This document shows positions 1 through 5,758 of a stretch of DNA of 34,464 nt, piece after piece. The position numbers and the translations under genes were made by a program. This stretch comes from a virus: positions 1 through 34,464 of the IMG/VR virus record IMGVR_UViG_3300017963_000164; one strand, 5' to 3'. How positions within the stretch are numbered: the stretch's first letter is position 1; each line of letters begins with the position of its first letter. The notes under the pieces are model-generated. The model was not told the DNA's origin. It was given only the letters and a program-made list of their open reading frames with translations, and ran no database searches.

Positions 1-96
1 AAAAACGTATATTTCGTTTCGACTAGGATAGTTTATAACGCAATCCAAAACGTGAATGGAATTTGCACTGATGGCGATGCGCTATATATCGCTGTT
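1..96. repeat. Left copy of 96-bp terminal direct repeat
   Basis: Bases 1-96 are identical to 34369-34464. The open reading frame that starts at 34201 stays in phase when the two copies are merged, so the repeat is either the overlap left by assembling a circular or circularly permuted genome, or a short true terminal repeat. The unique length after merging is 34,368 bases. The preserved reading frame and the position inside a gene favour an assembly overlap. Confidence 0.95.
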
Positions 97-597
97 GACG
101 TTAGGGTTGGCACCCCTCCCGGCCCCACAACTTACGGCACAGGGATCTATAAGATCAGCCGAAACGCAAAACGTCTGCAGGTAATTAACGGTACTGGCAA
201 GGGGACTCTTGGGAACGCAGAGGAGAACTATCAGGATATCACGTTTGACGGCAGACAAATCACGACAATGAGAGACCCAAATGCCCTTGGCACTCAATAC
301 ACATATGATTATCATCCAGAAGGCGGTGCGTCTTCTTTGAGGCCTACAGCGATGTCTCAAGAGTTGCGTGCCATCGCTTGGAACGGGAAGCATCATTTTG
401 TTGTTCGTGAGCGTAGTGGTGGAATGTTGGCGGATGTGTTTGATTTAATGGATCGTGACGGGAACTTTTTAAAGTCTGGTGGGAACTTAAACTTTAAGAC
501 TGTAACAGGGATAGATTTCGCAGAGTTTGAGAACACGGTGCGCATGGGCGCATTGGGTGGTCTGCGAGGCAAGTACATTGTGACTGTTTATAACTAG
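1..597 (+). CDS. Virion/tail-associated protein, C-terminal part (gene crosses the contig joint)
   Basis: This is the 3' part of a gene that begins at 34201; joined through the terminal repeat the protein is 254 residues. No start is needed at base 1, because the frame is open from the first base, so the ATG at 52 is internal. The protein is rich in Gly, Tyr, Trp and Asp with short beta-strand-like blocks (DGEMFWIGT early, then CTDGDALYIAVDV, then DITFDGRQITTM), which resembles the repeated blades of a beta-propeller. It follows a tail-fibre-like gene with overlapping stop and start codons and precedes small late genes, so a tail or receptor-binding accessory role is likely. No family is recognised with certainty. 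Confidence 0.8.
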   Translation, partial: KNVYFVSTRIVYNAIQNVNGICTDGDALYIAVDVRVGTPPGPTTYGTGIYKISRNAKRLQVINGTGKGTLGNAEENYQDITFDGRQITTMRDPNALGTQYTYDYHPEGGASSLRPTAMSQELRAIAWNGKHHFVVRERSGGMLADVFDLMDRDGNFLKSGGNLNFKTVTGIDFAEFENTVRMGALGGLRGKYIVTVYN

Positions 598-605
598 GAG
601 GATCA

Positions 606-803
606 ATGGCGGCGTTTGAAGAAAAGGATATTCGGGAAATGTCGTTCCCGAAGGAACAGTTCTGGAACTGGTTAAGGAACAACGTGCCTAATGGCATATT
701 GGACAACTATGCATATGTGGACTTGGACATGTCTTGGTTTTTCGTTGAAGACCCGGATGACACAAGTCGCGTAGTTGTGAGGAAGTTAAAAGTAAACGTT
801 TAG
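606..803 (+). CDS. Small hypothetical late protein (65 aa)
   Basis: A 65-residue acidic protein rich in Trp and Asp. The start is well supported by AGGAGG a few bases before the ATG. It has no signal peptide, membrane segment or motif that I recognise. It lies directly after the tail protein and before a Cys-rich protein and the lysis genes, so it is probably co-transcribed with the late genes. Function unknown. Confidence 0.7.
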   Translation: MAAFEEKDIREMSFPKEQFWNWLRNNVPNGILDNYAYVDLDMSWFFVEDPDDTSRVVVRKLKVNV

Positions 804-821
804 TAAGAACAGGTTGGGAAT

Positions 822-1148
822 GTGTCGAGAAAGCGTTGTCTGCGGACTCTTGAAGAGTGGAACCGGGACGTTGATCTTGGCATTGTGGATGAACCAAACC
901 CTCCAGTTGATGGGTGTCCTAACACTGGGATAGGGTGTCCGAAATGTGGGGCGCATGTGACAGACTTAGTGGGGCATAAGGTGTTGACGGCTATAAGCAA
1001 AGATCCGTTGGTTGTGCAGGAAGGTCAGATCATTTACTGCCATGTTTGTGGGTGGGGAGGATGTCGAAAGATAGTGAAAAACAAGTACACGGATTTCAAG
1101 CGCAAGAACAACGGGGACAACGGAGGAGATGGGCGCAGATCCAAATAG
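822..1148 (+). CDS. Small protein with four-cysteine zinc-ribbon-like motif
   Basis: A 108-residue protein starting at GTG. It has a CPKC pair near residue 40 and a CHVC pair near residue 73, with a further Cys after GWGG, a layout typical of a treble-clef or zinc ribbon. The tail is Lys/Arg/Asn/Gly-rich and low in complexity. It overlaps the next gene by 20 bases, which suggests translational coupling. Zinc binding is inferred from cysteine spacing only; the biological role is unknown. The GTG start lacks a strong Shine-Dalgarno, so the exact start is uncertain. Confidence 0.65.
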   Translation: MSRKRCLRTLEEWNRDVDLGIVDEPNPPVDGCPNTGIGCPKCGAHVTDLVGHKVLTAISKDPLVVQEGQIIYCHVCGWGGCRKIVKNKYTDFKRKNNGDNGGDGRRSK

Positions 1149-1458
1149 GGAGCAGCCGACCATTCAGGTGCCCGAGATTTTTAGGGTACGGCGTGACCAG
1201 GCTGTCAGTCTTATCTCCATACCTGTTGTGCTCACTATTATTGGTTTGTTGTTTGGTTTCGCTCGGTCTATTTACACAGACCGGGATGCGCGTATTCAAC
1301 TTATTCGCTCCGAAATACGAGAGACATACAAGGACGCTGCCCATCAATGCGAGCGAGAGGTCGAAAGGCTTGAGGCCCGGCAAGAAAAGAGACTGGACAA
1401 TCATGAGAGACGACTTGTCTGGATCGAACAAGCGGTAAACAAGAGTGAGAAAGATTAA
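1129..1458 (+). CDS. Single-pass membrane protein with coiled coil; spanin- or holin-like
   Basis: A 109-residue protein with a GGAG-type ribosome site before the ATG. An N-terminal tail of about 25 residues is followed by one hydrophobic segment (near residues 25-45, AVSLISIPVVLTIIGLLFGF) and a long charged helix with heptad-like spacing to the C-terminus. This topology is typical of inner-membrane spanin subunits (Rz-like). It directly precedes and overlaps the endolysin gene, and a lipoprotein that could be the outer-membrane partner lies at 2084-2329. An alternative is a class III-type holin. Assignment rests on topology and context. Confidence 0.65.
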   Translation: MGADPNREQPTIQVPEIFRVRRDQAVSLISIPVVLTIIGLLFGFARSIYTDRDARIQLIRSEIRETYKDAAHQCEREVERLEARQEKRLDNHERRLVWIEQAVNKSEKD

Positions 1459-1855
1459 ACGCATAGTGATCCACTGCTCTGCCAGCCCTCAAGAGGTCAA
1501 TGGGAAGATGATTGACGTTGAGGATGTTGATAGGTGGCACAGGGACCGTGGCTGGAAGTGTTGCGGTTATCATGCGGTTATTATCAAGACTGGTCAGGTG
1601 CAGCGCGGCCGTTCTGATGAGGAGGAGGGAGCTCATGCCAAGGGTGCCAACAAGGATAGTCTTGGCGTGTGTCTTATTGGGGATGATTGTTTTACTGTGG
1701 CTCAGCTTGTGTCATTGAGGGGCCTTTTGAAGATGTGGATGACTCAGTACCACTTAAACTCTAAGGATATTTATTGTCACTATCAGTTGAACAGCAACAA
1801 GACGTGTCCCAACTTTCGTTGGGAGGACATCAGGGAGTTATTCTTTAAACAGTAG
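1445..1855 (+). CDS. Endolysin: N-acetylmuramoyl-L-alanine amidase (T7-lysozyme type)
   Basis: A 136-residue Amidase_2 family protein, close in length to T7 lysozyme (about 150). This zinc enzyme cuts the amide bond between N-acetylmuramic acid and L-Ala in peptidoglycan. Visible family features are IVIHCSAS at residues 7-14 (zinc ligand His10), the WHRDRGW and GYHAVI blocks, the GANKDSLGVCLIG stretch, and CHYQLNSNKTCPNF (His112, Cys121 and the KTCP motif, matching the second and third zinc ligands and catalytic Lys of T7 lysozyme). The GTG start at 1445 lies 14 bases inside the previous gene. There is no signal peptide, so release needs a holin. Confidence 0.93.
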   Translation: MRKIKRIVIHCSASPQEVNGKMIDVEDVDRWHRDRGWKCCGYHAVIIKTGQVQRGRSDEEEGAHAKGANKDSLGVCLIGDDCFTVAQLVSLRGLLKMWMTQYHLNSKDIYCHYQLNSNKTCPNFRWEDIRELFFKQ

Positions 1856-1863
1856 GAGGTCCT

Positions 1864-2049
1864 ATGAAGCCTGGCATACAAACGACTGAGTGGTGGGTGA
1901 CGCTGTTAAGTGTCTTGGGAACGGTGCTTGCCTTGGTCATGGATAAGATTCCGGCCGACAGCGTTTGGGCTGTTGTGTTGGGATCCGTGGCTGCGGTCAT
2001 CACCTATATCCTTGGCCGGTCCTGGGTTAAGAGCAAGGAGGGCAGTTAG
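1864..2049 (+). CDS. Holin-like small membrane protein
   Basis: A 61-residue protein with two predicted membrane segments (about residues 11-25 and 34-51) joined by a short turn that contains DKIPADS, and a short positively charged tail. The start is supported by AGGAGG before ATG. Size, topology and position straight after the amidase gene fit a class II holin, which would form inner-membrane holes to release the amidase. No sequence family is recognised. Confidence 0.75.
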   Translation: MKPGIQTTEWWVTLLSVLGTVLALVMDKIPADSVWAVVLGSVAAVITYILGRSWVKSKEGS

Positions 2050-2050
2050 A

Positions 2051-2083
2051 ATGGGGTGGTCAAGCTTATATCAGAGCTTGTAG
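2051..2083 (+). other. Possible 10-codon leader reading frame
   Basis: GGAGGG at 2038-2043 is at ideal spacing for the ATG at 2051, which opens a 10-codon frame (MGWSSLYQSL) whose TAG (2081-2083) abuts the ATG of the lipoprotein gene at 2084. It may serve for translation re-initiation rather than make a functional peptide. The competing frame that starts at GTG 2056 uses the same ribosome site with longer spacing. Confidence 0.3.
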
Positions 2084-2247
2084 ATGCCTGGAATACTTGG
2101 CAAAACAACCGCCGTGCTGCTGCTTATCGTAAGCGCCAGCGTAGGGGCATTGAGCGCCGGTTGCGTCAAGCGGCTAGATTGCGACAAGGTAAAAGTCCAA
2201 CAATTAAGGCAACTTCTGTGCCCAAAACTGGAAAAGTTCTGGAATGA
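2056..2247 (+). CDS. Small basic protein overlapping the Rz1-like gene
   Basis: A 63-residue Arg/Lys/Gln-rich protein starting at GTG, with a helical amphipathic N-terminus (ISELVDAWNTW) and a very basic middle. It has no membrane segment, so it does not look like the usual Rz partner. It overlaps the lipoprotein gene (2084-2329) in a different frame for 164 bases, and both frames have normal-looking composition, so nested genes are possible. Translation is uncertain because the ribosome site at 2038-2043 could instead serve the ATG at 2051. Confidence 0.45.
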   Translation: MVKLISELVDAWNTWQNNRRAAAYRKRQRRGIERRLRQAARLRQGKSPTIKATSVPKTGKVLE

Positions 2248-2329
2248 CTGTGAGAAGGACTTGGAGCAGTGTGAAAATGACGTTGTGGATTGCGACGTTG
2301 AGCGTGAGCGCTGTTTGTTGGGTCGGTAA
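2084..2329 (+). CDS. Rz1-like outer-membrane spanin lipoprotein
   Basis: An 81-residue protein with a classical lipoprotein signal: basic N-terminus, hydrophobic core (AVLLLIVSASVGAL) and lipobox LSAGC, giving acylated Cys27. The mature part is short, charged and helical with several Cys residues. An Rz1-type o-spanin would pair with an inner-membrane spanin to fuse the two membranes at lysis; the likely partner here is the protein at 1129-1458. The gene lies last in the lysis module and is partly nested in the frame that starts at 2056. A lipobox argues for a Gram-negative host. The family call is from topology and context. Confidence 0.65.
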   Translation: MPGILGKTTAVLLLIVSASVGALSAGCVKRLDCDKVKVQQLRQLLCPKLEKFWNDCEKDLEQCENDVVDCDVERERCLLGR

Positions 2330-2387
2330 TGGTTTGGGTCGATTAGGGGGGAGATCGTTCGTTTAAGGGGCATATAGATAGCATTTT

Positions 2388-2469
2388 GGGGGGGCTTCTC
2401 GGGTAACTTGTGGCTGTTTGCCGCTGCCATACTTCGTCACTTCCTTCATTCCGAGCCCCCCCTCTTTTT
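2388..2469 (+). terminator. Terminator-like hairpin after the lysis module
   Basis: Left arm GGGGGGGCT with a TCT bulge and then CGG (2388-2402) can pair with CCGAGCCCCCCC (2451-2462), a 12-bp GC-rich stem. The right arm is followed by TCTTTTT. The loop is long (about 48 bases), which is atypical. Its position, between the late/lysis genes and a strong promoter, supports a role in ending late transcription. Confidence 0.55.
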
Positions 2470-2470
2470 G

Positions 2471-2499
2471 TTGACAAAACTATTACTGAGTAATAGTAT
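2471..2499 (+). promoter_or_regulatory. Near-consensus sigma70 promoter for the early genes
   Basis: TTGACA (2471-2476), a 17-base spacer and TAGTAT (2494-2499) form a strong sigma70-type promoter just after the terminator and 23 bases before the next start codon. It is the best promoter seen in the window and would drive the gene series from 2522 onward. The spacer is filled by the palindrome at 2479-2497, so it is probably a repressible promoter. Confidence 0.8.
2479..2497. promoter_or_regulatory. Operator palindrome, site 1 (perfect)
   Basis: ACTATTACTGAGTAATAGT is a perfect 9+1+9 palindrome inside the promoter spacer and overlapping the -10 box. Its core TATTACTGAGTA occurs again at 6976-6987 and 7950-7961, both near gene starts. 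A small XRE-type regulator is encoded at 7713-7901. The arrangement is that of a phage operator; the link to that protein is inferred. Confidence 0.75.
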
Positions 2500-2521
2500 T
2501 AAAGAGTAGGAGGTGGGTTGT

Positions 2522-2695
2522 ATGGATAAGAAAAATAAACAATTACAGGACCTTGTGAGAGAATTGAGGGACCAGAGAAACAGGCAGTTACAGGACCTTG
2601 TGAAGGAGTTGAGAGAGGAGCTAGCGGGGATGGATCGCAGGTGGTCTACCCCTGTTAGCAGCTGGTCTAAGGACAATGGGGGGGATAGGCGATGA
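2522..2695 (+). CDS. Small coiled-coil protein with internal 15-residue duplication
   Basis: A 57-residue charged protein. The ATG at 2522 is placed well behind AGGAGG (2508-2513); the GTG at 2513 overlaps that site and is unlikely. The blocks QLQDLVRELRDQRN and QLQDLVKELREELA form a direct duplication with a 45-base period (2540-2570 and 2585-2615), giving a predicted helix with Leu/Val heptads. It is the first gene behind the strong promoter. Function unknown; dimerisation is likely. Confidence 0.7.
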   Translation: MDKKNKQLQDLVRELRDQRNRQLQDLVKELREELAGMDRRWSTPVSSWSKDNGGDRR

Positions 2696-2880
2696 CTGCT
2701 TGGCTTAGGCGTCTCTGGTGTTCTTTGACGGGCCACGGTGACCAGTATCAAGTTCTGCATGGCCTGGGTCCTCAGCCTGTTGTGACCGTAAGATGTGTTA
2801 GGTGTGGAGCAAGCAAGGTGTTGCCGGTGGCTATAGCAGACAAGGCGATCAAGGACGGAACCATAGGCGAATGGATATAG
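2692..2880 (+). CDS. Small zinc-ribbon-like protein (62 aa)
   Basis: A 62-residue protein whose ATG overlaps the previous TGA (ATGA), indicating coupling. It contains W-x-C-x3-GH near the N-terminus and CVRCG near residue 38, a pattern seen in small phage proteins with a one-metal Cys/His site. No further domain is recognised. Early-region position; function unknown. Confidence 0.65.
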   Translation: MTAWLRRLWCSLTGHGDQYQVLHGLGPQPVVTVRCVRCGASKVLPVAIADKAIKDGTIGEWI

Positions 2881-2883
2881 CCC

Positions 2884-3039
2884 GTGCGTTTGACTCCATT
2901 TTTCGCGCGGGCAAGGCCCGTGTATTTCACGGCGATTGCATGGGCCGGTCTGCGGGAGCATGTTGCCAAACCGCAGACTAATTGGCGTGGGGCGGCCAAG
3001 CGGCGTTTTGGTCGCCTTCACGCCCAGGAGGATCAATGA
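2884..3039 (+). CDS. Small basic protein (51 aa)
   Basis: A 51-residue Arg/Ala-rich frame starting at GTG 2884 directly after the preceding stop, and ending in ATGA overlap with the next gene. It fills an otherwise empty gap in a tightly packed gene series, which is the main support. The sequence includes FTAIAWAGLREHV, then a basic C-terminus. No strong ribosome site precedes it; it may depend on coupling. Function unknown. Confidence 0.5.
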   Translation: MRLTPFFARARPVYFTAIAWAGLREHVAKPQTNWRGAAKRRFGRLHAQEDQ

Positions 3040-3455
3040 CTCATGTAAGAGACACGTCAATCGAAGCCTATAACAAGATCAGACAGGAAGGGTTGTTGTC
3101 TAAGCTTCGCTTGTTGGTCTATGAAGCGCTGTTCAACTACGGGCCGATGACTCAAAGAGAAACTTACGAGAGTCTTGTTCGTAGGGGTCACGACATTAGA
3201 GAGTACAGCATCAGGCCGCGCTTTGTTGAGATGATCGACATGGAAGTTATCAAGGAGACTGGCACGCGTTTATGTAAGTTCTCACAAACCAACTCTATTG
3301 AATACGACGTGACCAGCAATCTTCCTAAGAAGCCGGAGGCTGATACCAAGAAGCCAAGGCACATAGATCCTAAAGAGCTGAAGCTGTTCATGGCTGACAT
3401 AGGAGTCGGCTATATCCATAGGATACAGATAGAGAAACATTGGAATATCAGTTGA
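3036..3455 (+). CDS. Winged-helix-like protein (139 aa)
   Basis: Start at ATG 3036 behind CAGGAGG and overlapping the previous stop; an upstream in-frame ATG at 2982 lacks a ribosome site. Residues about 20-75 (LRLLVYEALFNYGPMTQRETYESL, then IRPRFVEMIDMEVIKETGTR) look like a winged helix: helix, turn, recognition helix, then a two-strand wing. The C-terminal half is Lys/Pro-rich and then helical. Such proteins often act as transcription regulators or replication accessory factors in phages. Function is inferred from fold-like pattern only. Confidence 0.65.
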   Translation: MTHVRDTSIEAYNKIRQEGLLSKLRLLVYEALFNYGPMTQRETYESLVRRGHDIREYSIRPRFVEMIDMEVIKETGTRLCKFSQTNSIEYDVTSNLPKKPEADTKKPRHIDPKELKLFMADIGVGYIHRIQIEKHWNIS

Positions 3456-3511
3456 TGAATGTCGGGGGGCAGTGACTGAGTTTAACTTATTCTTAAGAGC
3501 GGAGAGAAGTA

Positions 3512-3910
3512 ATGGCCGAAACATTCCACGATAAGTTCAGAGCTAACATGCAAGCCCTTGGTCTACCGGCACCAAAGGAACTGTTCGCCACGCTCGCAGC
3601 CACGCTGGCCACGCTCAAAATGGCTGTCTCCCTTATTGGGAAACTAGGCAAGGGAGCCACCGTAGCCGAGGTATTCGGGGCAGGCATCGCCGCAGAAAAA
3701 ATGGCACTCATAGCTGCCCTTCCAGCCATTTACTACCTAGGAGCCTGTATAGGGTCGCTCGCCGTTGCCACAGGGGAGAAGCTCGCAGACAAGGTGACAT
3801 ACCCACTAACAACAGCACTGAACACCTGCTCGAGGCACGATATCCCCTTCGTTGAAGGACTCATGCACTCCGAGAATAGACCGTTTAGAAAGAAGCAGAG
3901 GATAGCATGA
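3512..3910 (+). CDS. Hydrophobic membrane-associated protein (132 aa)
   Basis: A 132-residue Ala/Leu-rich protein with two to three hydrophobic segments (about residues 25-45, 50-65 and 66-88). It is preceded by GGAGAG and overlaps the next membrane protein by ATGA. No family is recognised. Its pairing with the 45-residue membrane protein that follows suggests a membrane complex, perhaps an early takeover or exclusion function, but nothing in the sequence proves that. Confidence 0.65.
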   Translation: MAETFHDKFRANMQALGLPAPKELFATLAATLATLKMAVSLIGKLGKGATVAEVFGAGIAAEKMALIAALPAIYYLGACIGSLAVATGEKLADKVTYPLTTALNTCSRHDIPFVEGLMHSENRPFRKKQRIA

Positions 3911-4044
3911 TCTGGGTAATTCTTGGGACACTGCTGCTGTTAACCATGTCCATCGTGGTGGAGGCACAGTTCTTGTTAATCCTCTACGGCGCCGCACTGG
4001 CTGTCGGAATCGTGATCTTTTGCATTGATAGGATGAAGAGATGA
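3907..4044 (+). CDS. Small two-segment membrane protein (45 aa)
   Basis: A 45-residue frame joined by ATGA overlaps both to the gene before and to the gene after, which strongly suggests that it is translated. It is almost entirely hydrophobic (WVILGTLLLLTMSIVV, then FLLILYGAALAVGIVIFC) and ends in a basic DRMKR. Likely two membrane helices. Function unknown. Confidence 0.65.
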   Translation: MIWVILGTLLLLTMSIVVEAQFLLILYGAALAVGIVIFCIDRMKR

Positions 4045-4679
4045 GCAGCTTTATAGATAACTTAAAACGCCTCGGAGTATGCCCTGAAGCCATCAAGTGG
4101 GCAGCTAACTATAAAACGATAGAGGAAGCATGGAACGTCTGTGACAGAGGAGACTGGTTACTTTGGTACGCTGGGAAGATGTCTGGTAAACCGGGTAGTG
4201 ATAGACGCAAGAAATTAACTCTAGCTGCTTGTCAGTGTGCCAGGCTGGCGTTGCCATATACAGACGATGATAGAGCAGAACAGACTATAGTCATAGCAGA
4301 GCAGTGGGCTCTTGGGAATGAGTCTGTGACGCTTGAGGATGTTAAAAACGCTGCTTCCGCCGCCTACGCCTCCGCCGCCGCCGCCTACTCCGCCTACTCC
4401 GCCTACTCCGCCTCCGCCGCCCACGCCGCCGCCTCCGCCGCCTCCGCCGCCTCCGCCTCCTACGCCTCCGCCGCCGCCTCCTACGCCGTTTCCGCCGCCT
4501 CCGCCTACGCCTCCTCCTACGCCTCCTACGCCTCCTACGTCGCCTTCGCAGCCGCAAAGAAAGAAGTTTTGAAACAGTGTGCAGACATCGTAAGACAGTT
4601 CTACCCTGAACCACCGATTGTCTCGCTAATTAACAGGAGGAACAATGCCAACCAAAAAGAAACCCTATGTAATCTGTAG
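4041..4679 (+). CDS. Phage protein with Ala-rich (GCC-NNC)n repeat tract
   Basis: A 212-residue protein. Residues 1-100 form a globular domain (MSSFIDNLKRLGVCPEAIKW, then DRGDWLLWYAGK, then LAACQCARLALPY), a type seen in many environmental phages and faintly like Imm5-type immunity proteins. Residues about 104-170 are nearly all Ala, Ser and Tyr, predicted as one long helix or antifreeze-like rod. The C-terminus (KKEVLKQCADIVRQFYPEPP) is again normal. Other frames across the tract give Pro- or Arg-rich artefacts; the Ala frame is the one continuous with normal coding on both sides. The 3' end overlaps the next gene by 35 bases. Function unknown. Confidence 0.8.
   Translation: MSSFIDNLKRLGVCPEAIKWAANYKTIEEAWNVCDRGDWLLWYAGKMSGKPGSDRRKKLTLAACQCARLALPYTDDDRAEQTIVIAEQWALGNESVTLEDVKNAASAAYASAAAAYSAYSAYSASAAHAAASAASAASASYASAAASYAVSAASAYASSYASYASYVAFAAAKKEVLKQCADIVRQFYPEPPIVSLINRRNNANQKETLCNL
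4351..4548 (+). repeat. GCC-rich coding microsatellite (Ala/Ser/Tyr tract)
   Basis: About 200 bases built from GCC alternating with TCC, TAC or GCC. It lies in frame in the gene at 4041-4679 and encodes Ala-Ser-Tyr repeats. The tract could change length by slippage or recombination in 3- or 6-base steps without frameshift, and may be mis-sized in the assembly. Confidence 0.85.
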
Positions 4680-4941
4680 AACCTATAGCGCTGGTGTGTT
4701 CGCAGGCACACTCCAATCAAGAAAAGGTAAGGAGGCCGTGTTAACAAATGCTAGACGTATCTGGTACTGGGATGGCGCGGCAAGCCTAAGCCAACTTGCA
4801 ATGGAGGGAACAAGCAAACCAGAAAAATGCAAGTTCCCGTGCGAGGTGAAGGAAGTAACTTTGACTGAGGTCGTTGAAATATTGAAGGTTACTGAGAAGG
4901 CTAGAAAAAGCATTAAGGACGTTCCAATATGGAGTGTATAG
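4645..4941 (+). CDS. DUF6948-like phage protein (98 aa)
   Basis: A 98-residue protein with AGGAGG before the ATG. The pattern KPYVICRTYSAGVFAGTL, then GKEAVLTNARRIWYWDGAASLSQLA, then CKFPCEV and a conserved Trp near the C-terminus, matches what I recall of the DUF6948 family, widespread in phages and of unknown function. It ends at an amber TAG (4939-4941), after which the same frame stays open through the next repeat tract as Ala/Thr repeats and a short basic tail until a stop near 5200. The next likely gene begins 12 bases inside its 3' end. Confidence 0.82.
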   Translation: MPTKKKPYVICRTYSAGVFAGTLQSRKGKEAVLTNARRIWYWDGAASLSQLAMEGTSKPEKCKFPCEVKEVTLTEVVEILKVTEKARKSIKDVPIWSV

Positions 4942-5147
4942 AGAAACAAGGCGACGGCTACGGCTGCGGCGGCGGCTACGGCGACGGCTGCGGCGACGGC
5001 GACGGCGACGGCTACGGCGGCGGCTACGGCGACGGCGACGGCTGCGGCGGCGGCTACGGCGACGGCGACGGCTGCGGCTACGGCGACGGCTGCGGCTACG
5101 GCGGCGGCTACGGCGACGGCTGCGGCTACGGCGGCGGCTACGGCTAA
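4929..5147 (+). CDS. Gly-Asp/Tyr/Cys repeat protein (72 aa)
   Basis: A 72-residue frame beginning MECIEKQ and then purely (Gly-X)n, with X being Asp, Tyr, Cys or Gly, up to TAA at 5145. A weak AAGGA ribosome site lies 10 bases ahead, inside the preceding gene. All codons end in C. Because the DNA is a GGC-NNC repeat, all three + frames are open; the Gly frame has its own start and ends exactly at the tract's end. The alternative Ala/Thr frame is in phase with the preceding gene behind an amber stop. Translation and function are uncertain. Confidence 0.5.
   Translation: MECIEKQGDGYGCGGGYGDGCGDGDGDGYGGGYGDGDGCGGGYGDGDGCGYGDGCGYGGGYGDGCGYGGGYG
4950..5144 (+). repeat. GGC-rich coding microsatellite
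   Basis: About 195 bases of GGC alternating with GAC, TAC, TGC or GGC. It is the second such tract within 600 bases of the first (4351-4548), with the G-rich rather than the C-rich strand on top. Open in all + frames. Confidence 0.85.
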
Positions 5148-5158
5148 ACAATATGCTG

Positions 5159-5217
5159 CACGGGCGGCTGCTAGGTTAATTCATGGGGATGATGACTAGG
5201 GAAAGTGGTCGCCCGTG
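5159..5217. repeat. Perfect 8-bp inverted repeat
   Basis: CACGGGCG (5159-5166) and CGCCCGTG (5210-5217) are exact reverse complements separated by 43 bases, in the gap between the Gly-repeat frame and the membrane protein gene. The right arm lies just before the ribosome site of the gene at 5235. No T-run follows, so it is not a clear terminator; it may affect mRNA stability or translation. Confidence 0.5.
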
Positions 5218-5234
5218 TGGGAGGAAATAAAAAG

Positions 5235-5750
5235 ATGAGCATCAAGAATGACTTAGACGAACTGAAAAAAGAGATCAAACCTGTCATCCCAACAAAACGA
5301 AGGCTCTTAAAATGGACAATAGCTTTGTGCGTTATTGTGGTTGGCTTAACAACAGTGTTCGCAGTGACGGGTTGGTTTCAAGAGGGTGTTCAGGTCTCAC
5401 GACAAGAGTTCGGTCCCAAAGAGATGCTGCGTAAATACGAGTGGTTCAAAGACGCTGCCTCAATGCTGGACAAGAAGCGGGCCGACATTGCGGTCTACCA
5501 TTCCAGGATAGGTGCCCTAATCAAGTCATACGAAAACGTGTCGAGAACCGAGTGGCCGAGAGATGACAGAGAGCAAATTGGCCTTTGGTATACTGAAGTC
5601 GCTGGAGTCAAGGCGAGCTATAACGCTCTTGCGGCTGAGTACAATTCCCAGATGACCAAGTTCAACTGGAGATTTGCAAACAAGGGCATGTTGCCCAAGG
5701 GCGCGGACGACCCGTTGCCTAGAGAGTTTAAACCCTACGTTACTCAATAG
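5235..5750 (+). CDS. Membrane-anchored protein with periplasmic helical domain (171 aa)
   Basis: Start at ATG 5235 behind GGAGG; an upstream GTG at 5205 is less likely. Residues 1-25 are charged, residues about 26-48 form one membrane helix (WTIALCVIVVGLTTVFAVTG), and the rest is helical with a conserved-looking end (ALAAEYNSQMTKFNW, then FANKGMLPKGADDPLP). It loosely resembles LemA-type proteins, but I do not claim membership. It sits 8 bases before a lipoprotein gene with which it may form an envelope complex. Confidence 0.7.
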   Translation: MSIKNDLDELKKEIKPVIPTKRRLLKWTIALCVIVVGLTTVFAVTGWFQEGVQVSRQEFGPKEMLRKYEWFKDAASMLDKKRADIAVYHSRIGALIKSYENVSRTEWPRDDREQIGLWYTEVAGVKASYNALAAEYNSQMTKFNWRFANKGMLPKGADDPLPREFKPYVTQ

Positions 5751-5758
5751 GAGGAGCC

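Noticed and set aside
2446-3060. 204-codon minus-strand frame
   Set aside because: Lies antisense to four coupled small genes and the early promoter; low-complexity translation and no ribosome site.
4333-4572. Pro/Thr-rich frame across the GCC tract
   Set aside because: It is a shifted reading of the Ala-rich tract; there is no ribosome site, and the Ala frame joins normal coding on both sides.
4342-4614. Minus-strand poly-Arg frame
   Set aside because: Antisense shadow of the GCC repeat; poly-Arg of this length is not a plausible protein.
4351-5147. Diversity-generating retroelement
   Set aside because: No reverse transcriptase and no template/variable repeat pair with adenine-specific changes; the tracts are simple codon repeats.
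4934-5179. Arg/Leu-rich frame across the GGC tract
   Set aside because: Out-of-frame reading of the Gly repeat; no ribosome site of its own and implausible composition.
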